From Gammaproteobacteria bacterium (GTDB lineage Bacteria; Pseudomonadota; Gammaproteobacteria; Steroidobacterales; Rariloculaceae): a stretch of 21,209 bases of DNA. The notes below the pieces were generated by a model. The model ran no database searches and was not told where the DNA came from. It was given only the letters and a program-made list of their open reading frames with translations. Every line of letters begins with the position of its first letter. The stretch's first letter is position 1. The stretch is from positions 1 to 21,209 of the forward strand of contig SMWC01000029.1 in NCBI GenBank assembly GCA_004357505.1, read 5' to 3'. This document shows, in pieces, positions 1 through 8,181 of the stretch. Both the position numbers and the translations under genes were made by a program.

Positions 1-623
1 ATGTCGTCGGGACCGACTTCCACGCTTCGGTAGTCGCGACCACGACCGATCGCGAGCGCTGCGGTGTAAGTCACCGCACCGGGCAAACGCCAAGTGGGCA
101 CCAAACGCTTGACGTACTTAACAACGAAATTGGTTAACACGCGCTTTAGGCCGGGAAGATGATCACCGAGTTGCGATACGACGACGAGTTCAAGTGCGGT
201 TTTCTCGATCACCTTCGCTACGGTCGCGGCGAAATTTTCAAGCACAATGATTGCGCTCGCACCGCTATCGGTCAGTTGATGCTCGAGTTCTCTGGGTGTG
301 TAGAGCGGATTGACATTAACCACGACGAGCCCAGCCCGCAGGATTCCGAATACGGCGACTGGATACTGCAGAACATTCGGCATCATGACGGCGACCCGGT
401 CACCGCGCTGCAGCGACGGAATCGACTGCAGGTACGCGGCAAAGTCTCGGCTTGATCGATCGATAGCCGAATAACTCATCTGTGTGCCAAGATTCGAGAA
501 CGCCGGTAGCTTTGCGAAGCGCGCAAAATTTGCCTCGAGGAGCCCGGTCAGGGAAACGTATTGGTCAGGATCGATATCGGCCGGCACGCCTGGCGGATAA
601 GCGTCTAACCAGGGCCTATTCAT
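1..623 (-). CDS. fadD: Long-chain fatty-acid--CoA ligase (FadD-like), N-terminal 207 codons only
   Basis: This is the N-terminal part of an AMP-forming acyl-CoA synthetase, which activates fatty acids to acyl-AMP and then acyl-CoA for beta-oxidation or lipid recycling. Reading from the ATG at 623, the protein begins MNRPWLDAYPPGVPADID and continues with hallmarks of the FadD N-domain: GDRVAVMMPNVLQYPVAVFG, then RAGLVVVNVNPLYTPRELEH, then a segment ending VGPDD just before the edge. In the family, the P-loop motif YTGGTTG follows shortly after, so it should lie outside the window. Only about a third of the expected ~560 residues is present. There is no clear Shine-Dalgarno sequence before the ATG. 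It starts 22 bp after the tesA stop on the same strand, so cotranscription with that lipid esterase is likely. A medium-chain or other acyl-CoA ligase cannot be excluded without the C-terminus. Confidence 0.88.
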   Translation of the reverse strand, partial: MNRPWLDAYPPGVPADIDPDQYVSLTGLLEANFARFAKLPAFSNLGTQMSYSAIDRSSRDFAAYLQSIPSLQRGDRVAVMMPNVLQYPVAVFGILRAGLVVVNVNPLYTPRELEHQLTDSGASAIIVLENFAATVAKVIEKTALELVVVSQLGDHLPGLKRVLTNFVVKYVKRLVPTWRLPGAVTYTAALAIGRGRDYRSVEVGPDD

Positions 624-645
624 GATGCAACGAAGTCGACGAGAC

Positions 646-1287
646 TCAGAGCATCCCCATGAGCACCGCCCACACGTTCTCGAGCATGACATCATTCCCA
701 CGGGCGTTGGGATGGATGCGGTCGGACTGCATGAGTTCAGCGTTCAAAGCGACGTCTTTCATCAGGAAGGCTACGAGTGAAATATTGAACTCGTCTGCCA
801 AATCCGGATAGATGTTAGCCAACGCCTCCGTGTACATGGGACCATAGTTCGGAGGAATCTGAATACCGGTCAGAACCACTGCCGCACCTTGACTCTGTGT
901 CAGTTCGATCATCGCAGCTAAGTTGGCACGCAGACTGCTGACAGGCTGTCCGAGCAACCCATCGTTACCGCCGAGCTCGATAATCACGATCGTAGGTTGA
1001 TGAAGTTCCAGTATCTGCGGCAACCTGGCCAAACCACCGGAGGTCGTATCCCCCGAGATACTGGCATTGATCACCTCATATCCGTAACCTTCCGTCTTGA
1101 GGCGATCCTCCAACTTGGACACCCAGGACTGCTCGATACGCATTCCATGGCCATTGCTCAGAGAGTCGCCGACCACGACGATGGTCTGCCCCGCAGACCA
1201 GACGGACGTGGCCCCGATGAATGCAAACAGAGCTGTCATCAGCATTCCGACGAGAGAGCGGCTTGGAAGTACGCCTTTGACTAACAT
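646..1287 (-). CDS. tesA: Arylesterase / acyl-CoA thioesterase I / lysophospholipase L1 (SGNH hydrolase)
   Basis: A periplasmic GDSL/SGNH hydrolase of 213 residues, matching the TesA family length (about 208). Block I is GDSLS with nucleophile Ser42. Block II has Gly79 in SISGDTT, block III has GGND with Asn108, and block V has Asp189 and His192 in SDRIHPN, so the full catalytic set is present. Residues 1-32 look like a signal peptide: a basic start (K4, R10), the hydrophobic stretch VGMLMTALFAFIGA, and a plausible cleavage after VWSA. The start at 1287 is chosen because it gives this signal peptide. The frame stays open upstream to 1566, but that stretch is antisense to the Walker region of the neighbouring ATPase. 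The ribosome site is weak. The divergent arrangement with a YbbA-type ATPase is known from other gammaproteobacteria. Downstream on the same strand is the fadD-like gene, suggesting release of fatty acids followed by their activation. Confidence 0.93.
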   Translation of the reverse strand: MLVKGVLPSRSLVGMLMTALFAFIGATSVWSAGQTIVVVGDSLSNGHGMRIEQSWVSKLEDRLKTEGYGYEVINASISGDTTSGGLARLPQILELHQPTIVIIELGGNDGLLGQPVSSLRANLAAMIELTQSQGAAVVLTGIQIPPNYGPMYTEALANIYPDLADEFNISLVAFLMKDVALNAELMQSDRIHPNARGNDVMLENVWAVLMGML

Positions 1288-1972
1288 GACTGATACAGAT
1301 TTCTTGCTGACGGCCCGTGCGTTGACCAAAAAGGTTACCAGCCCGGAGGGGGAGTTGACCATCCTCGACGATGTCAGCCTCGTCGTAAGGCGGGGCGAGA
1401 CAGCCGCGGTGGTAGGCCCGTCCGGCGCCGGGAAATCGACCCTATTGGCGCTGCTGGCAGGCCTCGACGAACCCACGACCGGCCAGGTCTGGCTCGGCGA
1501 TGAAGAGCTGACGGCCCTGGACGAGGACGGCCGAGCGGGCCTGCGCAATCGCAAGGTCGGGTTCATTTTCCAATCCTTTCATCTGCTGCCATCGCTGACG
1601 GCGCTCGAGAACGTGCTGTTGCCACTAGAACTAAGCGGCGTGGATCATGAGAAAGAGCGAGCCCACAAGGCGCTGAGCCGGGTCGGTCTCGACAGCCGCC
1701 TGAACCACTATCCGCGACAGCTGTCTGGCGGTGAGAAACAGCGGGTCGCCATCGCCCGAGCTTTCGTGACGGAGCCGTCACTGTTATTCGCAGACGAGCC
1801 CACCGGCAATCTTGATAACAAGACCGGCGAGCGGATCATGAATTTGCTGTTCGAACTCAACGCCGCTGCTGAAACCACGCTCGTCCTCGTTACCCATGAA
1901 GTTGCCGCAGCAAACCGGTGCCACCGCGTGTTTGAGCTTGAGGCCGGCCGCCTCCTAAACTCTGGCAGTTAA
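1286..1972 (+). CDS. ybbA: ABC transporter ATP-binding protein, YbbA/LolD family
   Basis: A stand-alone nucleotide-binding subunit of 228 residues, the same length as E. coli YbbA. It has Walker A GPSGAGKS (44-51), Q-loop Gln96 in FIFQSF, signature LSGGE (146-150), Walker B LLFADE (166-171) and switch His204 in VTHE. The segment FADEPTGNLD is typical of the LolD/MacB/FtsE/YbbA group, which powers FtsX-like permeases in envelope or lipoprotein functions. The ATG at 1286 is favoured because the N-terminus then aligns with YbbA. An upstream in-frame extension to 1097 overlaps most of the tesA N-terminal half and has no family similarity. The normal partner, a large FtsX/YbbP-type permease downstream, is absent: the next gene is convergent 15 bp away. 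The substrate is unknown. Neighbour tesA is divergent, with overlapping start codons. Confidence 0.92.
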   Translation: MTDTDFLLTARALTKKVTSPEGELTILDDVSLVVRRGETAAVVGPSGAGKSTLLALLAGLDEPTTGQVWLGDEELTALDEDGRAGLRNRKVGFIFQSFHLLPSLTALENVLLPLELSGVDHEKERAHKALSRVGLDSRLNHYPRQLSGGEKQRVAIARAFVTEPSLLFADEPTGNLDNKTGERIMNLLFELNAAAETTLVLVTHEVAAANRCHRVFELEAGRLLNSGS

Positions 1973-1987
1973 GCCGCGGAACCAGCA

Positions 1988-2956
1988 TCAGGCCAGGCGC
2001 CGCAGCTTACCACCGGCGAGGTAGTCCTTCACGTTCTCCGCCACCTGATCCAAGGTTCGCTGCCTGGATTCCTTGGCAGACCAGGCAATGTGCGGCGTCA
2101 AAATAAGGTTGGGAATGTCCGCAGCCAGTAACAGCTCTTCATCGGTCGGCGGCTCCTCGGCCAGCACATCGATACCCGCTCCGGCGATCTCGCCACGCTT
2201 TAATGTCGCCACCAACGCCGCGCTATCGATCAGGGCGCCGCGCGCCGTATTGATCAGCAGCGCATCGGATTTCATTGAGGCCAGCTCCCGTTTACCAAGC
2301 AGATGGCGATTGGACTCGGTCAGCGGACAATGCAAGCTTAGAACGTCTGCCTGTTCGAGCAGCGATTCGAACGGGATACGTGGCTCTGCGTAGATTCCAC
2401 CGTTACCCCCCGGACGGGTACAGATCAACACTTCCATACCGAATGCCCGACCCACATCCGCTACGCCTCTTCCGAGGGTGCCGTAGCCGACGATGCCAAG
2501 CGCCTTCCCGGTGAGTTCGCGGATAGGGTAATCGAACAGGGCGAAGGTATTGCTGCGCTGCCAGGCGCCGGCATTGACCATGGCCTGATAACCGTTGAGC
2601 TGTCGTGTCAGCGCCAGAATCAAGGCGAACACATGCTGGACAACAGCCGGAGTACAGTAATCACGTATGTTCGCGACTGCGACACCGCGCGCTCGTGCCG
2701 TTGCGACATCGACATTATCGCTACCGGTCGCCGCCAGAACGATGAGTTTCAATTGCCGATTCGCCTGCATGGTCTCAGCGTCGATTCTGGCCTTGTTGAC
2801 GATGCCGATGTCCGCATCCTGCAGCCGCAGCGGAATCTCGTCCGCGGCGGAGTAATCGTAGTATTCAACCTGGACAAGTTCGTCCAACGGCGCAGTATCG
2901 ACGCCGGGGCCAAGAGTCGCGTAATCGAGGAACGCTGCTTTTAACCGTTTCTTCAC
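1988..2956 (-). CDS. D-2-hydroxyacid dehydrogenase (glycerate/hydroxypyruvate reductase-like)
   Basis: An NAD(P)-dependent D-isomer-specific 2-hydroxyacid dehydrogenase of 322 residues that interconverts 2-oxoacids and D-2-hydroxyacids in the cytoplasm. The Rossmann nucleotide motif GYGTLG is at 157-162. The catalytic triad is visible as Arg239 (NTARGALID), Glu268 (VLAEEPP) and His289 (LTPHIAWS). The family includes glycerate dehydrogenase (HprA), D-lactate dehydrogenase and 2-ketogluconate reductase. The N-terminal form and length fit a glycerate dehydrogenase-like enzyme best, but substrate cannot be read from sequence alone. The start is GTG at 2956, preceded by the SD-like AAGGTG with a spacer of about 7 nt. 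It is convergent with the YbbA gene and divergent from the YcgN gene, with only 26 bp between starts. Confidence 0.9.
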   Translation of the reverse strand: MKKRLKAAFLDYATLGPGVDTAPLDELVQVEYYDYSAADEIPLRLQDADIGIVNKARIDAETMQANRQLKLIVLAATGSDNVDVATARARGVAVANIRDYCTPAVVQHVFALILALTRQLNGYQAMVNAGAWQRSNTFALFDYPIRELTGKALGIVGYGTLGRGVADVGRAFGMEVLICTRPGGNGGIYAEPRIPFESLLEQADVLSLHCPLTESNRHLLGKRELASMKSDALLINTARGALIDSAALVATLKRGEIAGAGIDVLAEEPPTDEELLLAADIPNLILTPHIAWSAKESRQRTLDQVAENVKDYLAGGKLRRLA

Positions 2957-2982
2957 CGCGTAACACCTTACACTATGACCCC

Positions 2983-3489
2983 ATGACGAAGCCCTCCACC
3001 GGCCGCCGGCTAGATGCCGCTACTCCGTTCTGGGAGCGTAAGACGCTCCAGGAAATGACACGCGCCGAATGGGAATCGCTATGCGACGGCTGCGGCCGTT
3101 GCTGCCTGCACAAACTCGAGGACGAGGACACCGGCCGGGTCTATTACACCGACGTCGCCTGCCGGCTCTTGGATCTGAATAGTTGTCGCTGTAGCAATTA
3201 TCCTGAGCGGCTTAAACACGTTCCTGACTGCGTTGTCCTGAATCCTAAGAATCTGGCGGATCTCGCCTGGATGCCCGGGACCTGTGCCTACCGCCGTCTC
3301 GCCGAAGGCCGCGGTCTCGCGCAGTGGCATCCGCTGGTGTCCGGAACCAGCGAGAGTGTTCATCGCGCCGGTATTTCGATACGCGGTCGGGCGGTACCGG
3401 AGGCATCGATCGGCGCAGACGAAATCGAAGAACGTGTAATTCGCTGGTTAAAGCCGGTGCGCACCGAGCTGCGGAAACGGCGTCGCTAG
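2983..3489 (+). CDS. YcgN-family cysteine-cluster protein (UPF0260)
   Basis: A 168-residue soluble protein of the YcgN/UPF0260 family, which falls in the YkgJ-type zinc- or iron-chelating cysteine-cluster group. Biochemical function is not established. Nine cysteines are arranged as C34-x2-C37-x2-C40-C41, C60, C68-x-C70, C83 and C101, consistent with metal binding. The start FWERKTLQEMTRAEWESLCD and the segment DVACRLLDLNSCRCSNYPER are characteristic. The C-terminus is strongly basic (RTELRKRRR). The ATG at 2983 is used; no purine-rich SD is visible upstream. A TACACT at 2969-2974 could be a -10 element and would place transcription start almost at the ATG, but no -35 supports it. It is divergent from the dehydrogenase and convergent with ppc (16 bp apart), so probably monocistronic. 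Confidence 0.9.
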   Translation: MTKPSTGRRLDAATPFWERKTLQEMTRAEWESLCDGCGRCCLHKLEDEDTGRVYYTDVACRLLDLNSCRCSNYPERLKHVPDCVVLNPKNLADLAWMPGTCAYRRLAEGRGLAQWHPLVSGTSESVHRAGISIRGRAVPEASIGADEIEERVIRWLKPVRTELRKRRR

Positions 3490-3505
3490 CATACGAATCA
3501 CAGAG

Positions 3506-6247
3506 TCAGCCGGTGTTTTGCATGCCGTGTGCGATGCCGTTGATGCTGACCATCAATGCCTGCAGCACCGCCTCGTCTGTCCGTCCGCCTAGACGCCAGC
3601 GTTTCAGCAAGTCTACCTGGAGCAGGCTCATCGGATCGACGTAGGGGTTACGCAAGCGAATCGCCCTGCGCAGCGTGCCCTCGTTCTCCAGCAGGGCAGT
3701 CTGCTTGCGCAAGCGCAGAATGATTTCGGTACAGCGCTCGTATTCAGCGCGAATGATCGGAAAAATTTCGTCGTGAAGCGGGCCCGCAAGCTCAGAGTAG
3801 CGCTCGGCAATCTCAATATCGGACTTGCCGAGCACGATCTCGACGTCGGTAATCAGCAATCGAAAGAATTGCCAGCGGTCGAGCATCTCTCGCAGAACAT
3901 CCTCGCCGACCTTCTCGATCGCGTGCTGCAGACCGGAACCAACTCCGAACCAGCCCGGTAGCAGTAGTCGCGTTTGAGTCCAGGCGAACACCCAGGGAAT
4001 CGCTCGTACGTCCTGGATATTCGACCCGTCCGAGCGGGATGCCGGTCGCGAACCGATTCCCAGCTTCTCGATAACGTCGATCGGGGTCGCATCACGGAAA
4101 TACTCCCAGAACTCAGGCCGATCGTAGATCAGGTCCTTGTACACCTGTTGGCTGGCTGCCGCGATCGACTTCATGATCTCGCACCATCGCGGCTCAGAAG
4201 AATCCGGCACCGGTTCTTTCACCGTTGCCCAGAGCACGGCGCTGACAGTCTGTTCGAGAGTGCGCATCGCAATCGCCCGCAGACCGTACTTCGCATTGAT
4301 CATCTCACCTTGCTCGGTCATTCGCAGGCGTCCAGCGACGGCGCCGGCCGGAGCCGCCATCACCGCTTCGTGGAGTCTCCCGCCACCACGGCTCACGGTA
4401 CCGCCACGACCGTGAAAAATCGTTAGCTTCACATCGTTGCGCCGCATGATTTCCACGAGTTCCTGTTGCGCTTGGCGTAGCGTCCAGCGAGACGACGCCA
4501 GACCGCCATCCTTGTTGCTGTCGGAATACCCCACCATCACCATCTGCTGTGACTGTCGCCGCTCCAAGTGCGCTCGGTAGCTGTCATCAGCGAGCAGGCC
4601 TGCCATGATCGATGCAGCGTTTTGCAGATCTTCGACCGTCTCAAACAACGGCACGACATCCAGCGGCACTGCGCTGCCTTTCGGCCCGAGATCGCCCCAC
4701 TTCGCCAGTAGCAGGACCGATAACACATCGTCGGGACCGTGAGTCATGCTGACGATGTAAGGGCCGATTGCCTGGGCGCCGTACTTGCGACGGCAGTGCG
4801 AGATAGCTTGGAAAACCGCGAGCGTGCGGCGTCCCTCCGATGAGAGCTTGCCGACGGGCGATTCACGCCGATTCAACGCCTCCTTCAAGCGTACCGTACG
4901 CTCCTCGGATGACCGGTTGAGCCAATTCTCTTCCTGCAGACCCTCACCCACGACGCGCCGGTGAACCAGCGCATTCTGCCGAATATCGAGCGTGGCGACA
5001 TGAAAACCGAAGGTCTCGATTCGCCGTAAGAATCGATAGACCGCAAAAAGTCCAGCGTTTCGACCCTTGTTTACCCGCAGACTGTCGGCAACCAGCTCGA
5101 TGTCCTGGAGGAACTCTTCAGACGACTCATAAGGGAAGGCCGTATCGTCGTAGGTCGCCTGCAAACGTGCGGCCACCAGTCGCAGAAAAACTCGATAGGG
5201 CATCTGCCGATGCCGAGTTGGAACCGAATGCGCCGCTTTCGGGAAGTGGCCCGCGTACAGCGCGCTGCGCGTGCCGATTTCTTTATTAAATTCGGCGCGG
5301 CTCTGACTCTGGCTTAACTGTGTCGCCAGCGTCAAACACTCGTTGTAGTACAAGTCGAGAATCAGCGCTCTCTGACGCGACAGTGACTCACGAATACTCT
5401 TTGCCGTAACATTCGGGTTACCGTCCATGTCACCTCCGACCCAGGACGCAAACCGGATTAAAGTGGGCGGACGAATACGATTACCATGCTCTGGGAAGAC
5501 GGTCGCGAACGCGTCCCCAAGGCCTTCATAGAACGGTGGAATCATTCGGTATAAAATATTGGTCAAGAAAAACAGAACGTGCTCTGCTTCATCACCGACG
5601 CGCATCGGCGTCTCGGGATGTTCCTCAGTCTGCCACCCTGTCGTCATCTCCATGCGAATGCGTCCCAACGTGGCTTGCTCTTCCTGGGGCGTCATGTAGG
5701 GATCGAGCATCTCGATCAGATGTCGCGTGATATTCTGGTCTTTCCTCAACAGTGTTCGTCGCGTTGCTTCCGTCGGATGCGCGGTGAACACCGGTTCGAC
5801 TGACAGCGTGCTCAGCACCCTCTCTATCGATTGTGCATCGATGCCTGCCGCTTTAAGTCTGCGAAAGGTATCGGTGAAACTGAGAGGTTGTGGCTTGTCC
5901 GCATCCCGCAGGTAAGCCCGGCGTCTGCGAATTCGGTGCACCCGCTCCGCCGTATTGACCATCTGAAAATACGTGGAAAAAGCACGAATAAAATCCCGCG
6001 CAGTGCTCGGTGTCAGCGCGGCCAGCAATGCTCTGAGTTCTTTGAGCGCGCGAGCGTCACCCTCACGATGCGCGATAGCCGCCCGGCGAGCTGCTTCAAC
6101 GAGATCGAAGAGTGCCTCCCCGCCTTGATCCTTGACCAGATCGCCGACGAGCTCACCCAGGCGATGGACGTCGTCGCGCAATGCCTGGTCCTTCTCGGCG
6201 AAGAAGATTTCAGCGCGGGGGATAGACTCTGATGAAGAAATGGACAT
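3506..6247 (-). CDS. ppc: Phosphoenolpyruvate carboxylase
   Basis: This enzyme carboxylates PEP with bicarbonate to give oxaloacetate, replenishing the TCA cycle. At 913 residues it is slightly longer than E. coli Ppc (883), and all catalytic regions are present. These are AHPTEATRR with catalytic His157, VGGDMDGNPN at 270-279, GYSDSNKDGG around Lys579, and the mobile loop FHGRGGTVSRGGG with Arg614. The protein ends in the family-typical QNTG, so the C-terminal active-site glycine is intact. The ATG at 6247 gives an N-terminus similar in position to other Ppc proteins; the SD is weak. A good -10 hexamer (TACAAT) lies 25 nt upstream. It lies 95 bp downstream of the ABC exporter gene on the same strand and converges with the YcgN gene. 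It is probably transcribed from its own promoter. Confidence 0.97.
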   Translation of the reverse strand: MSISSSESIPRAEIFFAEKDQALRDDVHRLGELVGDLVKDQGGEALFDLVEAARRAAIAHREGDARALKELRALLAALTPSTARDFIRAFSTYFQMVNTAERVHRIRRRRAYLRDADKPQPLSFTDTFRRLKAAGIDAQSIERVLSTLSVEPVFTAHPTEATRRTLLRKDQNITRHLIEMLDPYMTPQEEQATLGRIRMEMTTGWQTEEHPETPMRVGDEAEHVLFFLTNILYRMIPPFYEGLGDAFATVFPEHGNRIRPPTLIRFASWVGGDMDGNPNVTAKSIRESLSRQRALILDLYYNECLTLATQLSQSQSRAEFNKEIGTRSALYAGHFPKAAHSVPTRHRQMPYRVFLRLVAARLQATYDDTAFPYESSEEFLQDIELVADSLRVNKGRNAGLFAVYRFLRRIETFGFHVATLDIRQNALVHRRVVGEGLQEENWLNRSSEERTVRLKEALNRRESPVGKLSSEGRRTLAVFQAISHCRRKYGAQAIGPYIVSMTHGPDDVLSVLLLAKWGDLGPKGSAVPLDVVPLFETVEDLQNAASIMAGLLADDSYRAHLERRQSQQMVMVGYSDSNKDGGLASSRWTLRQAQQELVEIMRRNDVKLTIFHGRGGTVSRGGGRLHEAVMAAPAGAVAGRLRMTEQGEMINAKYGLRAIAMRTLEQTVSAVLWATVKEPVPDSSEPRWCEIMKSIAAASQQVYKDLIYDRPEFWEYFRDATPIDVIEKLGIGSRPASRSDGSNIQDVRAIPWVFAWTQTRLLLPGWFGVGSGLQHAIEKVGEDVLREMLDRWQFFRLLITDVEIVLGKSDIEIAERYSELAGPLHDEIFPIIRAEYERCTEIILRLRKQTALLENEGTLRRAIRLRNPYVDPMSLLQVDLLKRWRLGGRTDEAVLQALMVSINGIAHGMQNTG

Positions 6248-6272
6248 GAGACGGACACTTCGGCCGAGTCGG

Positions 6273-6278
6273 ATTGTA
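6273..6278 (-). promoter_or_regulatory. Candidate -10 element for ppc
   Basis: Read on the minus strand this is TACAAT, five of six matches to the sigma70 -10 consensus, 25 nt before the ppc ATG. That would give a leader of about 18 nt. No convincing -35 hexamer sits 16-18 nt further upstream, so an activator or extended contacts would be needed. Two copies of AGTCGGA on the plus strand (6267-6273 and 6283-6289, 16 bp apart) flank it. Confidence 0.4.
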
Positions 6279-6342
6279 CCCCAGTCGGAATTCGGCTACC
6301 CGACGGCTGATGGTCCAATCAGGCTAGTCTGCTGAACCACCA

Positions 6343-8181
6343 TCACCGATAGCCGCGGGCCTGCAATTCGAACAGCTTCGCATACCGACCTTGTAGCGCC
6401 ACAAGCTCCTCGTGGCTGCCGCGTTCGACAATCTCACCCTGGTCCATGACGACGATCAGATCGGCGCGCCGTACCGTCGCAAAGCGATGCGAGATCAGAA
6501 TCGCAATCTTATCTTCCGTCAGAGAACGAAAATGCTCGAATATTTCCGCCTCGGTCTCCGCATCCATCGACGCGGTCGGCTCATCGAGGACCAGTATTTT
6601 CGCCGCACTGCGCATGAACGCTCGAGCCAACGCGATCCTCTGCCATTGCCCGGCGGACAATTCCTGACCACTGTGAAACCAACGTCCGAGCTGGGTGTTA
6701 TAGCGTTGCGGAAGTCTCTCGATAAACTCGGCGGCCTGGCCCATGTCAGCGGCTTCGGCCCAGCGTTGCTCGTTCCACAAGTTGGTGGCATCGCCGACGC
6801 CGATGTTCTCGCCGACTTGCAACTGATAGCGATTAAAGTCCTGGAAGATCACGCCGATGGAACTGCGCAGCGCTGCCTGATCCCACTGCGCCAGATCCAG
6901 ACCCTGATAACGGATCTGGCCATGATCAGGCTCGTAGAGCCCGGCGAGTAGCTTAATCAACGTTGTTTTGCCGGAACCGTTGCGACCGACGATGCCGATG
7001 CTCTGCCCGGGTTTTATCCCCAGACTAATGTTACGCAAGGCTGGATGGCTGGCTCCAGGGTAGGTAAAGCTCACGTCCTCGAAGACCAAGCCCGCAGCGT
7101 AGTCGGTACCCGTCAGCGTGGCGCCGTGCCTGGCCGGAATCGGCTGTTCGAGGTAATCGTAAAGATTGGACAGATAGAGATTGTCTTCGTACATACCACC
7201 GATGCCACTCAACATCGAGGATACGGATGACTGCCCCTGCTTGAATACCAGCAGATACATCGCCATCTGGCCAAGTGTGATTGCACCTTGAATCGTCGAT
7301 ACCGCAATCCACGCATAGGCACAATAGAATGCAAGGTTCGTCAGGAGCCCCAAGCCCAAGCCCCAGCCGTCACGGCGAATCGTGAGGTCTCGCTCCTCGT
7401 CGAAGAGCATTTTGAAGATTTTCCGGTAGCGCTTGAGCAGCTCTGGCCCGAGCTGAAATAGCTGTACCTCCTTCGCATGATCCTCGCGCGCGAGGACTGT
7501 TTCCAGATACATGAGCTTGCGCCGATCCGGCGATCGATGGCGGAAAATCCGGAAGCGTGAACTGGAGAAGTGGGTCTCTGCAACGAATGCCGGGATACCC
7601 GCGAGTATCAGTATGCCCACGGCCCATGGTGAAAATTGCAACAACAACACCGCGTAGCTGACGAGAGAGATACTGTGTTGAGCGAGTCCGAAGGTCCGGT
7701 TGACGAGGCTCAGCGGCCGGCTCGAGGCCTCCTGTCGTGCCCGGTTGAGTTTGTCGTAGAACTCGGAATCCTCGAATTGCGCGAGTTCGAGCGTCAGCGC
7801 TTTCTCCAGGATCAGAATATTAACGCGCTCGCTTAGAAGAACCCGCAGCAGAGTCTGACAGAATCCGATCCCGCGCTGGATCGCGGCGATAGCGGCCACG
7901 AGCGCGCCTTCGACGATCACATAGATCAGAACCGGCGTGTACGCCGGCTCGCCGCCGGACTGAGAAACCGCGATTGCGGCAACGACGGCGTCGATGATCA
8001 GCTTACCAACGTAAGCGACACCCGCAGGCAGTAGCCCGGCGGAGATCGTGAACGCGGCGAGGGCAATGGTCAAACCCTGGTGCGTACTCCACACGAGTTC
8101 CAGCGCTCGGCGGCTATATCGATAGACGCCCAGATAGCGCTCGAGCGCGATGGGGGGTGGCGAGGGTAGGCTGGTGCTCAA
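6343..8181 (-). CDS. ABC exporter, fused membrane and ATPase domains (MsbA/MdlB-like architecture)
   Basis: A half-size ABC exporter of 612 residues. The N-terminal membrane domain (about 1-340) has hydrophobic helices near 38-68, 84-102, 168-200, 276-296 and 300-315. The nucleotide-binding domain follows, with Walker A GRNGSGKT (399-406), Q-loop Gln447, signature LSAGQ (508-512), Walker B ILVLDE (529-534) and switch His565. It should act as a homodimer or with another half-transporter in the inner membrane. The substrate (lipid, peptide or drug) cannot be told from sequence. The start is uncertain. The frame opens only four codons before the TTG at 8181, which has no SD; the alternative internal GTG at codon 30 would cut into the elbow helix and TM1. 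A 13-codon ORF (8178-8219) ends across the TTG. The gene is divergent from the SLC13 permease. Confidence 0.88.
   Translation of the reverse strand: MSTSLPSPPPIALERYLGVYRYSRRALELVWSTHQGLTIALAAFTISAGLLPAGVAYVGKLIIDAVVAAIAVSQSGGEPAYTPVLIYVIVEGALVAAIAAIQRGIGFCQTLLRVLLSERVNILILEKALTLELAQFEDSEFYDKLNRARQEASSRPLSLVNRTFGLAQHSISLVSYAVLLLQFSPWAVGILILAGIPAFVAETHFSSSRFRIFRHRSPDRRKLMYLETVLAREDHAKEVQLFQLGPELLKRYRKIFKMLFDEERDLTIRRDGWGLGLGLLTNLAFYCAYAWIAVSTIQGAITLGQMAMYLLVFKQGQSSVSSMLSGIGGMYEDNLYLSNLYDYLEQPIPARHGATLTGTDYAAGLVFEDVSFTYPGASHPALRNISLGIKPGQSIGIVGRNGSGKTTLIKLLAGLYEPDHGQIRYQGLDLAQWDQAALRSSIGVIFQDFNRYQLQVGENIGVGDATNLWNEQRWAEAADMGQAAEFIERLPQRYNTQLGRWFHSGQELSAGQWQRIALARAFMRSAAKILVLDEPTASMDAETEAEIFEHFRSLTEDKIAILISHRFATVRRADLIVVMDQGEIVERGSHEELVALQGRYAKLFELQARGYR

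Noticed and set aside
159..455. Plus-strand 98-codon open frame
   Set aside because: It is antisense to the clear FadD-like frame on the minus strand and has no recognisable domain.
1097..1285. N-terminal extension of the YbbA-type ATPase frame
   Set aside because: It is antisense to tesA and has no ABC-family similarity; the ATG at 1286 gives the exact family length.
1288..1566. N-terminal extension of the tesA frame (93 extra codons)
   Set aside because: It is antisense to the ATPase Walker region, is rich in Ser/Arg/Pro, and removes the signal peptide from the N-terminus; the ATG at 1287 fits the family.
6308..6345. TGATGGT / ACCATCA inverted repeat at the end of the ABC exporter gene as a terminator
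   Set aside because: A 7-bp stem with a 24-base loop and no T tract does not look like an intrinsic terminator.
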